Shown here: positions 24,049-32,313 of the stretch, piece by piece
How the letters are laid out: the number at the start of each line of letters is the position of its first letter
How positions within the stretch are numbered: the stretch's first letter is position 1
NCBI GenBank assembly: GCA_003818505.1
Contig: RPRI01000043.1
Location: 1 to 34,318, forward strand
Source of the DNA: Desulfobacteraceae bacterium
GTDB taxonomy: Bacteria > Desulfobacterota > Desulfobacteria > Desulfobacterales > RPRI01
Reading direction: 5' to 3'
Length of the DNA: 34,318 nucleotides
Position numbers and translations under genes: made by a program
Notes under the pieces: generated by a model
What the model was told of the DNA's origin: nothing
Seen by the model: only the letters and a program-made list of their open reading frames with translations
Databases searched by the model: none

Positions 24049-24669
24049 TCACCCCCGGTTGATCAAAAGGGCGAGGCTCAGGCGGCTGCCGGTTTTCGTC
24101 TTTTCATAGATGGATGTGAGATGGGCTTTGACCGTTCTTTCGGTGATCTTGAGATTGAACGCAATTTCAAGGTTGGACTGGCCACGGGCAACCAGTTCTG
24201 CAACCTTATGCTCCGCTGGGGTCAAACCGGCCAATCTTTGCCCGGATCCCGGCACTGACTGTTCATTTGTTTTGGAATAGGATTCCAGAATCAACTGCTG
24301 TATGACCTTTTGCCCCAGCCAGACGGCGCCGCCTGAAATTACACGCATCGCCTCAAGGAGCCGTACCTGAGAGATATAGGTATTCCCATATCCTACAATC
24401 CCCAGTTTCAAGAAAGCGAGACCCTCTTCCTCGTTCGGCTGATCGGAGAGGAGAAAAATTTTGCTCAGGGGGGCCGCCCGGCGAAGCTCGGAAAACGCGG
24501 CCATGTCAACAAGGGAGCGATGCAGGAGGATCAGATCAAACGTCTTTTCAGCGCATCGGATCTTCAATTCTCTCAACAATGTCACTTGTTCCAGCGGATA
24601 TTGACCGCCAAGCAAACTTTCCCACCTCGTGATAACGGACTTGTTTGCGCTGCATAACAGCATTACCAT
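24049..24669 (-). CDS. LuxR-type (NarL-like) regulator with a degenerate receiver
   Basis: The protein has 206 residues. The C-terminal LuxR helix-turn-helix (about 147-203) is clear: LTPAEHKVAELVARGQSNLEIAFNL, then TERTVKAHLTSIYEKT. The N-terminal region has the receiver fold but lacks key residues: the acidic pair is replaced (LLCSANK), the phospho-acceptor position is His50 (FDLILLHRSLVD), and the conserved Lys near IVGYGNTYIS is absent. It is therefore probably not controlled by phosphorylation. ATG at 24669 is four bases after the LapC stop, so it is the third gene of a lapB-lapC-regulator operon and may regulate the adhesin or exporter genes. A second ATG at 24663 is possible. Confidence 0.9.
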   Translation of the reverse strand: MVMLLCSANKSVITRWESLLGGQYPLEQVTLLRELKIRCAEKTFDLILLHRSLVDMAAFSELRRAAPLSKIFLLSDQPNEEEGLAFLKLGIVGYGNTYISQVRLLEAMRVISGGAVWLGQKVIQQLILESYSKTNEQSVPGSGQRLAGLTPAEHKVAELVARGQSNLEIAFNLKITERTVKAHLTSIYEKTKTGSRLSLALLINRG

Positions 24670-24673
24670 GGGA

Positions 24674-26035
24674 TCATCTCTCTCTTAATGCCATATACTT
24701 GGCTCTCAGTACGGGTTTTAAAAGGTATGAGAGCACCGTTTTCTTGCCGGTCAGGATGTCGACGGATGCGATCATACCCGGAATAATGGGTAAAGGATTG
24801 GTTTGGGGGCCAAGATAATTTTTGTCGGTTCGTAGCCTGACGAGATAAAAGCTGTTGCCCTTTTCATCCGTAATGCTATCCGCGCTGATCTGTTCCAGTT
24901 TTGCCGTCAGACCGCCAAAGATCGTAAAATCATAAGCTGTGAATTTCACCATGGCGTCCTGGTTGGGCCTCAGGAAAGCGATGTCGGCAGGCTTGATCAT
25001 GGTCTCGATCAGCAGAGTACCTTCCAGGGGAACAATCTCGATAAGGTTCATACCGGGTTGGATAACGCCGCCGACCGTATTAATCAGGAGACGATTGACC
25101 GTCCCGTTTACGGGGGATTTTACAAGGGTTCGATCAAGCCTGTCTTGCAGGGCGATGGATGTGGCGGACTCCTCCCCGAGCTGCGCCAGAACCTCGTTCA
25201 ATTCCGACTTGGCCTTGTTGATGAAGGCAAGCCGCAACTCTTTCAGGGCCATCACGCTCTCTTCGATCTTGGACTGCGCCCTGGGAATCGCCTGTTTTGT
25301 CTGTTCTATCTCTCCCTGCATTTCACTTGCCTGACGTTCAAGACGGAGGACTTCCATCTCCGAAACTGCGCCCTTGGCCACAAGAGGCTTGGTCAGCTTC
25401 AGCTCTTCCTGAAAAAGGAGATAGGTCTTGTTCAGCTCCGCAAGTTTGGTGTTGAGCTCTCTTAATTCATGATTGCGTTGATTGTTTTGCTGCTGCTTGA
25501 TTTCCAGGCTGGATTGAAGCTCCCTTTTCCTGGATTCATAGAGCTCCTGTTCGCGGATGCCGATCTGCGGGTCTTGCGCCATCACCTCAGGGGGAACTCT
25601 GAAGGGCATGCCGCTCGTTTCAGCCTGCAGGCGCGCCGCCTTGGCCCTGTTGGAAAGATATTTAGCCTGATTCTGCTGAACCGATGAAGAAAACCGGGTC
25701 TGATCAATCTTCAGCAGCAATTGATCCTTTTTCACGGTATCGCCCACTTCTACCAGAATCTCCGAAAGAATCCCGCCCTCCAGATTCTGGATAACCTGTA
25801 TCTGGCTGGCCGGAATAACCTTGCCTTGTCCCCGTGTCACCTCTTCGACTTCCGAAACGGAAGCCCATAAAACGGCAATGACGGATAGAACCAGAACTGC
25901 CCAGAGAATCGCTCTGCCGCCTTTGGGAGACTGGGCCATGACGGACGAACGGATATCCGTGACAAGGTCGATATCCTCAGACGGCATGCGATAGAACAAT
26001 TCGTTTAATTTCGGTTTTTTCTCAAACTCAGACAA
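24674..26035 (-). CDS. lapC: HlyD-family periplasmic adaptor of the type I secretion system (LapC-like)
   Basis: The protein has 453 residues. It starts at TTG 26035, seven bases after AGGAG; no ATG is better placed. One transmembrane helix (about 42-62, AILWAVLVLSVIAVLWASVSE) is followed by a biotinyl-lipoyl-like half-motif (VIQNLEGGILSEILVEVGDTV), long coiled-coil hairpins (about 105-275), and the return half (VKSPVNGTVNRLLINTVGGVI). It ends TVLSYLLKPVLRAKYMALRER, typical of LapC/HlyD adaptors. It links the LapB transporter to the TolC-like LapE. It lies 14 bases after lapB and just before the LuxR-type gene. Confidence 0.95.
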   Translation of the reverse strand: MSEFEKKPKLNELFYRMPSEDIDLVTDIRSSVMAQSPKGGRAILWAVLVLSVIAVLWASVSEVEEVTRGQGKVIPASQIQVIQNLEGGILSEILVEVGDTVKKDQLLLKIDQTRFSSSVQQNQAKYLSNRAKAARLQAETSGMPFRVPPEVMAQDPQIGIREQELYESRKRELQSSLEIKQQQNNQRNHELRELNTKLAELNKTYLLFQEELKLTKPLVAKGAVSEMEVLRLERQASEMQGEIEQTKQAIPRAQSKIEESVMALKELRLAFINKAKSELNEVLAQLGEESATSIALQDRLDRTLVKSPVNGTVNRLLINTVGGVIQPGMNLIEIVPLEGTLLIETMIKPADIAFLRPNQDAMVKFTAYDFTIFGGLTAKLEQISADSITDEKGNSFYLVRLRTDKNYLGPQTNPLPIIPGMIASVDILTGKKTVLSYLLKPVLRAKYMALRER

Positions 26036-26049
26036 TGGTATTCTCCTGC

Positions 26050-28224
26050 CTACACGTTAATTCTACCTTTTTTCAGCGCCTCCATTACAGAAGCCTTGGG
26101 TCCGTCCGCAACGATTACACCGTTATCGATGACGATAAGACGATCCACCATTTCCAGCAGTGATGCCCGGTGCGTGATCAATATCAGGGTTTTCTCTTTG
26201 ATGATTTTGGACAAATTGTCTTTCAACCGGATTTCCGTTCGGTTATCCATGTTGCTCGTAGGTTCGTCTAAAACAACCACGGGCGGATCCAGGAGCAGGG
26301 CTCTTGCCAGAACGACGCATTGTCTTTGCCCCCCGGAGAGACCCCTGCCCAGTTCTCCGACTTCCATGTCAAAACCAAGGGAGTGCTTCTTTACAAATTC
26401 ATCGACGCCGGTCAGCTCCGCCGCGCGCATAATGGTGGTATCATCAATATCGTGGGTACCCATGGTGATATTGTCGCGTATGGTTCCGCGAAAGAGTATG
26501 AGATCCTGGGGGACATGGCCTATAAAGCTGCGCAATTCTGCAGGATCAATCTGCCTGATATCGGTTCCATCCATAGTGACCATTCCGCTGATCGGCTCAT
26601 ATAAACCCAGGAGCAGTTTACCCAGAGTGGTCTTCCCTGAACCGACAGGACCGATGATGCCGACTTTTTCACCGGCGGAGATTTCCAGGGTGATATTGTT
26701 AAGGACTTTTATGGTCTGCCCCGGATAGGAAAAAGTGAGATTCTTAACCCCGATGGCGCCCTGAAAGCGGGCTCTGTGTAAAAACGATTTTCCGAGAGGC
26801 CTCTCGACGGGAAGAGCCATGATATCATTAAGTGTTTTAAGCGCTTCCTTGGCGCGCTGGAAACGGGTGGCAAGACTGACGACCTGTCCCATGGGTGCGA
26901 TAACCTGCCGCGACAGGATGACCAGGGCAATCAGGCCGCCCTGCGTGAGAGTTCCTTCTGAAATCATATAGACGCCGGCGATTACGGCTGCAACCACCAC
27001 CGAACTTTGTACAAAAAAAGCAAAATGATTTACAGATGATGAGAGCAATCTAGATACGGAACTCCATTTTGCGATGTAGCCGACCGATTCTTCCCACGCA
27101 CGCTGGATCTGGCTTTCCGCGCCGAGCATTTTGATGGTCTCAAGACCCGATAATCCTTCGATCAAAATGGAATTTTTCTGAGAGGAGGCCTTGAATGTCT
27201 TTTCAACGGCTCTTTGCAGAGGAGCCTGGATCAGGACGGCATAGATCAGCATCAAAGCGATGGCGGTAACGAATATGTAGACTATGCTGCCTCCTATATA
27301 CCAGACAACAAACAGGCCCAAAACCATGAAGGGGAGATCGATAAGAGAGGTAATGGAAAATGAGGTGACAAAATCGCGGATACCTTCAAACTCCTGCAAG
27401 TTCTTGGAAAAAGAGCCTATGGATTGAGGACGAACCTCCAGCTTCAGTCCCAGAACTTTCTGGAGAAGCATCGCAGACATTTTCAGATCGGCCCTCTTTC
27501 CCGCCTCATCTACAAAATAACCGCGCAATGCGCGCATTACCACTGTAAACAAATAGATAACCATAATACCGATGGCAAGGACCCAGAGGGTCTCCACGGC
27601 ATTGTTGGGAATGACCCTGTCATAGACGATGAGCACAAAAAATGGACTGGTCAGACCAAAAACGTTGATCAGGAAGGAAGCGACAAGAACATCACGATAG
27701 ATGCGCCATGAGTTAAATAAGGTTCCCCAAAACCAGTGTTTTGTGGAACCGGGACTGAGATCGTCAAGAGATCCTTTTTCCATCCGGAATTTCGGATGTA
27801 CGAAAATAGCGTACCCTGAATAAAGTTTTTCCAATTCCTCCCTGGAGATAATTTTTTCTCCCATGCCTGTTTCAGGCATCAGTATCTTCAATTTTCCTTC
27901 TCCAGACATATTTTGAACGAGAACACATGCTTGGCGTTCATTAAGAAGTAATACTGCCGGAAGTTGCATGTAGGAAATTTTGGCAAGCGGTTTCTTCAAA
28001 ATTCGGGCTGCCAGATCGGCCCGGGCGGCAGCCCTTGAAAACAGCTCTACCGTCATGCGATTATGAACAAGCGGCAGACCGGAAGTTAAGCCGGTGCGGG
28101 AGGCCGGACGTCCATGCAGCTTCGTAAGCTGCATCAGACAATCCAGAAGCGGGTCATCGTGTCTGTCCGCGTCTTCACCAAGAATCCATTCTTCCGAACC
28201 GGCTTCTACATTAATTTCAGACAT
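26050..28224 (-). CDS. lapB: Type I secretion ABC transporter/permease (LapB-like)
   Basis: The protein has 724 residues. It has an N-terminal C39-peptidase-like domain (about 20-150) without a clear catalytic Cys-His pair, as in exporters of RTX-type and Lap adhesins that do not cleave a leader. A six-helix membrane domain spans about 165-450, starting near HWFWGTLFNSWRIYRDVLVA. The nucleotide-binding domain has Walker A GPVGSGKTT, signature LSGGQRQ, Walker B VVVLDEPTSNMD and an H-loop (LILITHRAS). It should export the adhesin at 19705-22110 across the inner membrane with LapC and LapE. The ATG at 28224 has only a weak ribosome site. Two tandem promoter-bearing repeats lie upstream. Confidence 0.95.
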   Translation of the reverse strand: MSEINVEAGSEEWILGEDADRHDDPLLDCLMQLTKLHGRPASRTGLTSGLPLVHNRMTVELFSRAAARADLAARILKKPLAKISYMQLPAVLLLNERQACVLVQNMSGEGKLKILMPETGMGEKIISREELEKLYSGYAIFVHPKFRMEKGSLDDLSPGSTKHWFWGTLFNSWRIYRDVLVASFLINVFGLTSPFFVLIVYDRVIPNNAVETLWVLAIGIMVIYLFTVVMRALRGYFVDEAGKRADLKMSAMLLQKVLGLKLEVRPQSIGSFSKNLQEFEGIRDFVTSFSITSLIDLPFMVLGLFVVWYIGGSIVYIFVTAIALMLIYAVLIQAPLQRAVEKTFKASSQKNSILIEGLSGLETIKMLGAESQIQRAWEESVGYIAKWSSVSRLLSSSVNHFAFFVQSSVVVAAVIAGVYMISEGTLTQGGLIALVILSRQVIAPMGQVVSLATRFQRAKEALKTLNDIMALPVERPLGKSFLHRARFQGAIGVKNLTFSYPGQTIKVLNNITLEISAGEKVGIIGPVGSGKTTLGKLLLGLYEPISGMVTMDGTDIRQIDPAELRSFIGHVPQDLILFRGTIRDNITMGTHDIDDTTIMRAAELTGVDEFVKKHSLGFDMEVGELGRGLSGGQRQCVVLARALLLDPPVVVLDEPTSNMDNRTEIRLKDNLSKIIKEKTLILITHRASLLEMVDRLIVIDNGVIVADGPKASVMEALKKGRINV

Positions 28225-28322
28225 AAATATTTTCTTTCGATTGTGAAAAAATAAACATTGGAAAACCGTTAAATCCCTTGACTCTGTTTCTAAACGTCGA
28301 TAGTTTTAACAGTGAACCATTT

Positions 28323-28350
28323 ATTATAATAAATCTATTATTTTTGTCGA
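28323..28350 (-). promoter_or_regulatory. lapB-facing sigma-70-type promoter, proximal copy
   Basis: On the minus strand TCGACA (28350-28345), a 16-base spacer and a perfect TATAAT (28328-28323). It lies about 100 bases upstream of the lapB ATG, within the first 81-bp repeat. Confidence 0.6.
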
Positions 28351-28403
28351 GGCTGATTTAGAAAATGCTTCTAAACGTCAATGGCCTCAATCGTACATCA
28401 TAT

Positions 28404-28431
28404 GTTATAATAAATCTATCCTTTTTGTCGA
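28404..28431 (-). promoter_or_regulatory. lapB-facing sigma-70-type promoter, distal copy
   Basis: On the minus strand TCGACA (28431-28426), a 16-base spacer and TATAAC (28409-28404), in the second 81-bp repeat. It has the same layout as the proximal promoter with one weaker base in the -10 box. Confidence 0.5.
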
Positions 28432-28470
28432 GGCTGATATAGAAAATGCCTCTAAACAGATCATATAAAA

Positions 28471-28626
28471 ATGAACTACCCCGCAGCAGAGCTTCGAGGT
28501 ATCTGGAATACGGAATACAGTAGTCAGAAGTCGGAATATTTTTTGAAGATATTTTAACACACCTTCTGGATTCTGAATTCTGGATTCTTACCACGAAGCA
28601 GAGCTTCGAGGAATTCTTTTGATTAA
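28471..28626. repeat. Dispersed repeat family 3, longest copy
   Basis: It begins ATGAACTACCCCGCAGCAGA, runs through GAATACAGTAGTCAGAAGTC and CCTTCTGGATTCTGAATTC, and ends CAGAGCTTCGAGGAATTC. It matches 17025-17163, with short relatives at 10590-10637, 19524-19575 (inverted) and 29213-29256. Confidence 0.75.
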
Positions 28627-28659
28627 TTGTAATATAATACAATAATTCTAACTTATTGA

Positions 28660-28699
28660 AAACGCAATAGTGTCTATAAGTTATTTCCGGATGAACACT
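28660..28699. repeat. Remnant of MITE family 2 (one end)
   Basis: GCAATAGTGTCTATAAG and TTTCCGGATGAACACT match the right end of the 12314-12492 element. It ends six bases before the TAGGAGC ribosome site region of the next gene. Confidence 0.6.
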
Positions 28700-28715
28700 A
28701 TTTAGGAGCAAAGCC

Positions 28716-29045
28716 ATGCTTTATGTTGAACGGGCCCGAGATGGAAAAATCATCGCATTGCATAACAGCCCTCGTCCAAATGCCGGTGAACAGAAATCCG
28801 TAATGGATGAAGAAATTCTCGATTTTCTTCATACAGCCGTCAGCGCGGATTCCCGGAAAATGTTGCTGGCGTTGTCGGATATGGGAATCATCCGCCTGCT
28901 GGAAGATCTGATCGATCTTCTCATCCAAAAAAACGTTATTATTTTTACGGAGCTTCCGGAACAGGCTCAGGAAAGAATCACAGAGCGGAAGCGGCTTCGG
29001 AAAACGGTCGCTGCTCAGGACCTGATGGTTGATGATATTTTATAA
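28716..29045 (+). CDS. Small conserved protein of unknown function
   Basis: The protein has 109 residues, with AGGAG eight bases before the ATG. The N-terminus MLYVERARDGKIIALHNSP is beta-hairpin-like. An all-helical body follows, including MGIIRLLEDLIDLLIQKNVI and FTELPEQAQERITERKRLRK. This pattern recalls short proteobacterial proteins that databases often mislabel as tryptophan synthase beta-like; they have none of that enzyme's residues. It has no signal peptide and is probably cytoplasmic. It is the only plus-strand gene among the minus-strand lap genes and sits between lapB and lapD, so a link to adhesion is possible but unproven. Confidence 0.75.
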   Translation: MLYVERARDGKIIALHNSPRPNAGEQKSVMDEEILDFLHTAVSADSRKMLLALSDMGIIRLLEDLIDLLIQKNVIIFTELPEQAQERITERKRLRKTVAAQDLMVDDIL

Positions 29046-29212
29046 ACCCATTCGGAAACATCGCCACACGTGATAATCCTCGGCTCTCTTGTGAAACATG
29101 TAAGATCTTTGCATAACATATGATCAAGAGCCATATCGGGGTATAGGAGCGCATGCAAACCGCATGAATCTGAACAAACCCTTCGTCAACGGCGGCGGCA
29201 TATCCGCACCCA

Positions 29213-29256
29213 ATGAACTACCCCGAAGCAGAGCTGCGAGGAATTCTTTTGATTAA
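29213..29256. repeat. Dispersed repeat family 3, short copy
   Basis: ATGAACTACCCCGAAGCAG and GCTGCGAGGAATTCTTTTG repeat the 10590-10637 copy. It is 17 bases from the lapD stop. A GATCTTTGCATAAC fragment of MITE family 1 lies nearby at about 29104-29117. Confidence 0.65.
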
Positions 29257-29272
29257 AAGGTCCCATGGGTTT

Positions 29273-31246
29273 TCAGGTTTTCATCATACCCTTGATCGGT
29301 TTCGGCTTGTCAACGATATATCCTTGAATTGCATCAAGATTCAGCTCTCTGAGGATCTGCCATTGTTGTTCGGTTTCCACCCCTTCCGCAATGACCTTTA
29401 TATCGATGCTATGGGCGACGCTGCACAGCGAGCCGATGAAGAACCGGCTGTCGCTTTCCTCGTCCTTGAGCTCCCCGGTATAGGCCCTGTCTATCTTGAC
29501 ATAGTCTGGACGCATCGATTTGAGATACCCCAAATTGGAGAAGCTCTGGCCGTAATGATCGAGTCCCATGGCATGCCCGTATTCACGCACGAATATGCTG
29601 AAATCCTTTATTAAATTCAGATTTTGAACTGCGCTGAATTCAGAAAATTCGAAGATGATCCTGGGCGCCGTCCGGGACAGAGCCTTCAGAGAGGATTGCA
29701 GCCATTGCCGAAACGCTTCATCCTGCAGCGAGGCGGAAGACACGTTCACTGCTATGTTTCCGACACTGAGCCTGCTGCTGTCAAGCTGCATCACCTCTTC
29801 GAGAACGATGCGGTCTATGGAAGAAACCAGATTCAGGCGCTCGGCAAGGGGCATAAACACGCCGGCGCTCAGGAATTTGCCGTCTTCCCGGATAATCCGG
29901 GAGAAAATCTCCAGATGCAGGAGGTGGTTCCTGTCGGTCGTCTTCACGACCGGCTGGGCATCAAGGCTGATTCTGCGCTCCCTGAGAGCTTTTTCAAGCA
30001 TCTCCTTCCACTGCTGCTGTCCCAGTGGCGCTTTGTCCGTCTCTTCGGTAATCGCACGGACAATCCACCCGTTGGGTCCCGCCTGCCTGGCAGCGGTAAG
30101 CGCCAGATCGGCTTCCGAGAGCAGACGGCTGAGCGTGGTGGTAACTTCATAGGTCGCGGCACCCACATAACCGATGTTGTCAGTAATCACGAGCTGCTCC
30201 GCGGCAATCTGGCTCAGCTTGTTGGCCACGCTGCCGGCAATCGTCTCCGCATCCCATGGCGGGGCGTCAGGAAGAAAGATTCCGAAGTCGCCCCCCGAAA
30301 TACGGGCAAGGGCGCAGCTCGCATACTGTTTGGTGGCTTCCGAGAGCAGTGTCGCCACCCTTTTTAGAAATTCGTCACCGGCCTGAAAACCCTTCAGTTG
30401 GTTAAGTTTGTCCAGATCATTAAGCTTGATCAGCAGCAGAATGCCCTTGGTGACGCTGTCGCGGCGATCGAGCCGCGCAGTGATTTGTGTATCGAAATAG
30501 CGACGGTTTCCCAAACCTGTCACCGGATCATGGTAGGAGCGTTCTCGGAGCCCTTCGGCATGGGTGACCTGTTCTTCGAACATCTCCTTCACTTTATGAG
30601 TCATGCGGTTCATGGCCTCAACCACGCGCCTGAGTTCCTTCGTCCACGGCATGCGTTCCTGAACCTCATACTCTTTTCTACAGATGGCGTCCGCCTGCCG
30701 TTCCACAAGTACGAGGGGCTTTAGCAGAAAGCGCAGACCGAAGCCTCCGGCAATCAGCACGAAAAGACCGCAGGCGATGAACCACCGGGTTGTGCTGACC
30801 ATATCTTCCCAAAGCGTTTTGTAGGCATATCCGGGGTGGCTTTTCACCACAATCGTGCCGGCCTGAATCCAGCCGGACATCACATTTGCACTTGCTTCTG
30901 GAGTTTCCAGGGGGATCCAGCGAATGAACCAGGGGGGAACGTTTTCAATTTTCACGCTGAGGACGCGATCGATCATAATCTTTTGTCTGGCATCGACCAG
31001 TTTGATCGTCTCGTAATACCCGCGATCAAATACGGCATTGATCATGCTTTCAACCGACGGCATGTCGTTTTTAATGACATGCTGGGAGACGGAAAGGCCA
31101 AGGGAGGTCGCCGTATCCTGGGCATGTGATTCAAGCTGATCTACCAGGAAAGAGCGGGTGCTGTCGAGCTTTGCATACCATGTCCCGGCAAAGAGAAGCA
31201 AAAACAGAATAAGAGTAAAAATGATGAGTTGGCGGTATAGTGTCAT
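29273..31246 (-). CDS. lapD: LapD-like c-di-GMP receptor with degenerate GGDEF and EAL domains
   Basis: The protein has 657 residues, close to Pseudomonas LapD. A transmembrane helix (about 5-25) and a second (about 155-175) bracket a periplasmic LapD/MoxY-type domain. That domain carries Trp126 in SGWIQAG, at the place where LapD uses a Trp to hold LapG. A HAMP linker follows (about 175-225), then a GGDEF domain (about 236-395) whose active-site loop reads SGGDF (317-321), and an EAL domain (about 412-655) in which the EAL motif is replaced (HLEIF, 444-448). Both enzymes look inactive, so it should bind rather than make or degrade c-di-GMP. When bound, it should sequester LapG and keep the adhesin on the surface. 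The MITE at 31266-31474 separates it from lapG. Confidence 0.93.
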   Translation of the reverse strand: MTLYRQLIIFTLILFLLLFAGTWYAKLDSTRSFLVDQLESHAQDTATSLGLSVSQHVIKNDMPSVESMINAVFDRGYYETIKLVDARQKIMIDRVLSVKIENVPPWFIRWIPLETPEASANVMSGWIQAGTIVVKSHPGYAYKTLWEDMVSTTRWFIACGLFVLIAGGFGLRFLLKPLVLVERQADAICRKEYEVQERMPWTKELRRVVEAMNRMTHKVKEMFEEQVTHAEGLRERSYHDPVTGLGNRRYFDTQITARLDRRDSVTKGILLLIKLNDLDKLNQLKGFQAGDEFLKRVATLLSEATKQYASCALARISGGDFGIFLPDAPPWDAETIAGSVANKLSQIAAEQLVITDNIGYVGAATYEVTTTLSRLLSEADLALTAARQAGPNGWIVRAITEETDKAPLGQQQWKEMLEKALRERRISLDAQPVVKTTDRNHLLHLEIFSRIIREDGKFLSAGVFMPLAERLNLVSSIDRIVLEEVMQLDSSRLSVGNIAVNVSSASLQDEAFRQWLQSSLKALSRTAPRIIFEFSEFSAVQNLNLIKDFSIFVREYGHAMGLDHYGQSFSNLGYLKSMRPDYVKIDRAYTGELKDEESDSRFFIGSLCSVAHSIDIKVIAEGVETEQQWQILRELNLDAIQGYIVDKPKPIKGMMKT

Positions 31247-31265
31247 TATATAAACCCTCTATTTA

Positions 31266-31474
31266 CGAAACCTTTGCATAACACCCCTTTTTGTCCGATA
31301 GCGCTATAGCTTCACAAAAGTGTCTGTGTCAGGTTCAAATTTCAACGATAGGTGACACGAAGTGAAGCTAAGCGCTAACTTTTAAATGCCATGACATCGT
31401 ACTTTGTTCTATGAAAATCTAATAGTTACCTGTCATTGTGCCTGGGCAAAATTGAACGTTCTTCAAAGGTCTCT
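31266..31474. mobile_element. MITE-like element, family 1, divergent copy d (209 bp)
   Basis: The ends CGAAACCTTTG and CAAAGGTCTCT are the family 1 ends with one or two substitutions. A longer, different centre lies between TTGTCCGAT and GGGCAAAATTGAACGTTC. A 3-bp duplication, TTA, flanks it (31263-31265 and 31475-31477); the right-hand TTA is the TAA stop codon of lapG on the minus strand. It fills the lapG-lapD spacer in the same orientation as the T2SS copies. Confidence 0.8.
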
Positions 31475-32209
31475 TTACAGTTTGTTCTCAGACATCTTCT
31501 GCAAGAGACCCTGCCAGGGTTTGAGCCGGTCGCTGCTGCTGCCGGCCAACTTGCCTTGTCCACGCTGTTTGGCCGTCCAGAGTCCGGAGCCGTTAAAACT
31601 GAATACCGGCATTAAATCGGTTCGTCTAGATGCGGGATCAATGGAGTCTATAAGGTTATCGAGAACCAGCGGTTCAGCTCCGGGTTCGCTGTAATACGTC
31701 AGCACCATGTGGGCTATATTAAGTTGTATTGCCTTAACATACGCAATGTTCAGTTTTTCTTCGGCTACACCCATCGCCTTAAGGGTAAAATATTTGGCAA
31801 TTGCAAAATCCTCACAGTCACCGGCCTTCTTACAGAGAAATTCAAGAGGCGCCGCCCAGTAATCCTGCACCCCCCAGAGGTCAATATCGCTCACAAATAG
31901 AATCCTGCTGTTAAAGAAATGGTTGACCTTTTGAAGTTTTTCCTGGTCTGATGAGCTTTTATCATTGTTGATCAGCTCTTCCCATGCAGTGAACCGAACC
32001 GGCGCCTCTTTACCGCACTTCTCTTCTGCTTTCTTCAGGAAATCCTTATCGAAGCGAAAGATTGTTCCCGTGATGACCGGTGCTGCGATTACCAGACACA
32101 CAAAAACAGCAAAAAGCGACAGGATTAATTTATTCTTTTTCAAATGCTTGACCACTGTCGTTGGAGTTGACCCATCCTGTTGATTATGTTGTTCGGAAGG
32201 GAGGAGCAC
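31475..32209 (-). CDS. lapG: LapG-like periplasmic cysteine protease (transglutaminase-like, BTLCP family)
   Basis: The protein has 244 residues from GTG 32209; in-frame GTG and TTG codons at about residues 19-23 are alternative starts. One hydrophobic helix (about 28-50) serves as signal or anchor. The catalytic triad is complete: Cys132 in AGDCEDFAIAKY, His167 in NIAHMVLTYY and Asp184 in LVLDNLID. Acidic residues around Cys132 (Asp131, Glu133) fit the Ca-binding site of LapG. It should cut the adhesin at the TAAG motif (residues 115-118) when released by LapD. Gene order is lapE, lapG, lapD on one strand. Confidence 0.94.
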   Translation of the reverse strand: MLLPSEQHNQQDGSTPTTVVKHLKKNKLILSLFAVFVCLVIAAPVITGTIFRFDKDFLKKAEEKCGKEAPVRFTAWEELINNDKSSSDQEKLQKVNHFFNSRILFVSDIDLWGVQDYWAAPLEFLCKKAGDCEDFAIAKYFTLKAMGVAEEKLNIAYVKAIQLNIAHMVLTYYSEPGAEPLVLDNLIDSIDPASRRTDLMPVFSFNGSGLWTAKQRGQGKLAGSSSDRLKPWQGLLQKMSENKL

Positions 32210-32313
32210 ATCTTACCGTATCCGGGCGCTGCAAAGAGAAACCCCGGCTACTACACCATACATATCAAGGAAATGCGCATGAAGCTTCAATCTCAGTGAG
32301 TAGTATCTGTTTT

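Larger units (their letters stand above)
28288..28449. repeat. 81-bp tandem duplication carrying promoters
   Basis: Two head-to-tail copies (28288-28368 and 28369-28449), each from TTCTAAACGTC to TTTGTCGAGGCTGAT and TAGAAAATGC, with a stub of a third (CTCTAAACAGATC) afterwards. Each copy carries a sigma-70-type promoter on the minus strand, pointing at lapB. Confidence 0.85.

Noticed and set aside
28716-29045. Tryptophan synthase beta subunit
   Set aside because: At 109 residues it has none of the PLP-binding or active-site motifs; the resemblance is only to mislabelled small proteins.
31266-31474. c-di-GMP riboswitch in front of lapD
   Set aside because: The spacer is explained by a MITE copy with a target duplication; no riboswitch core motif was recognised.
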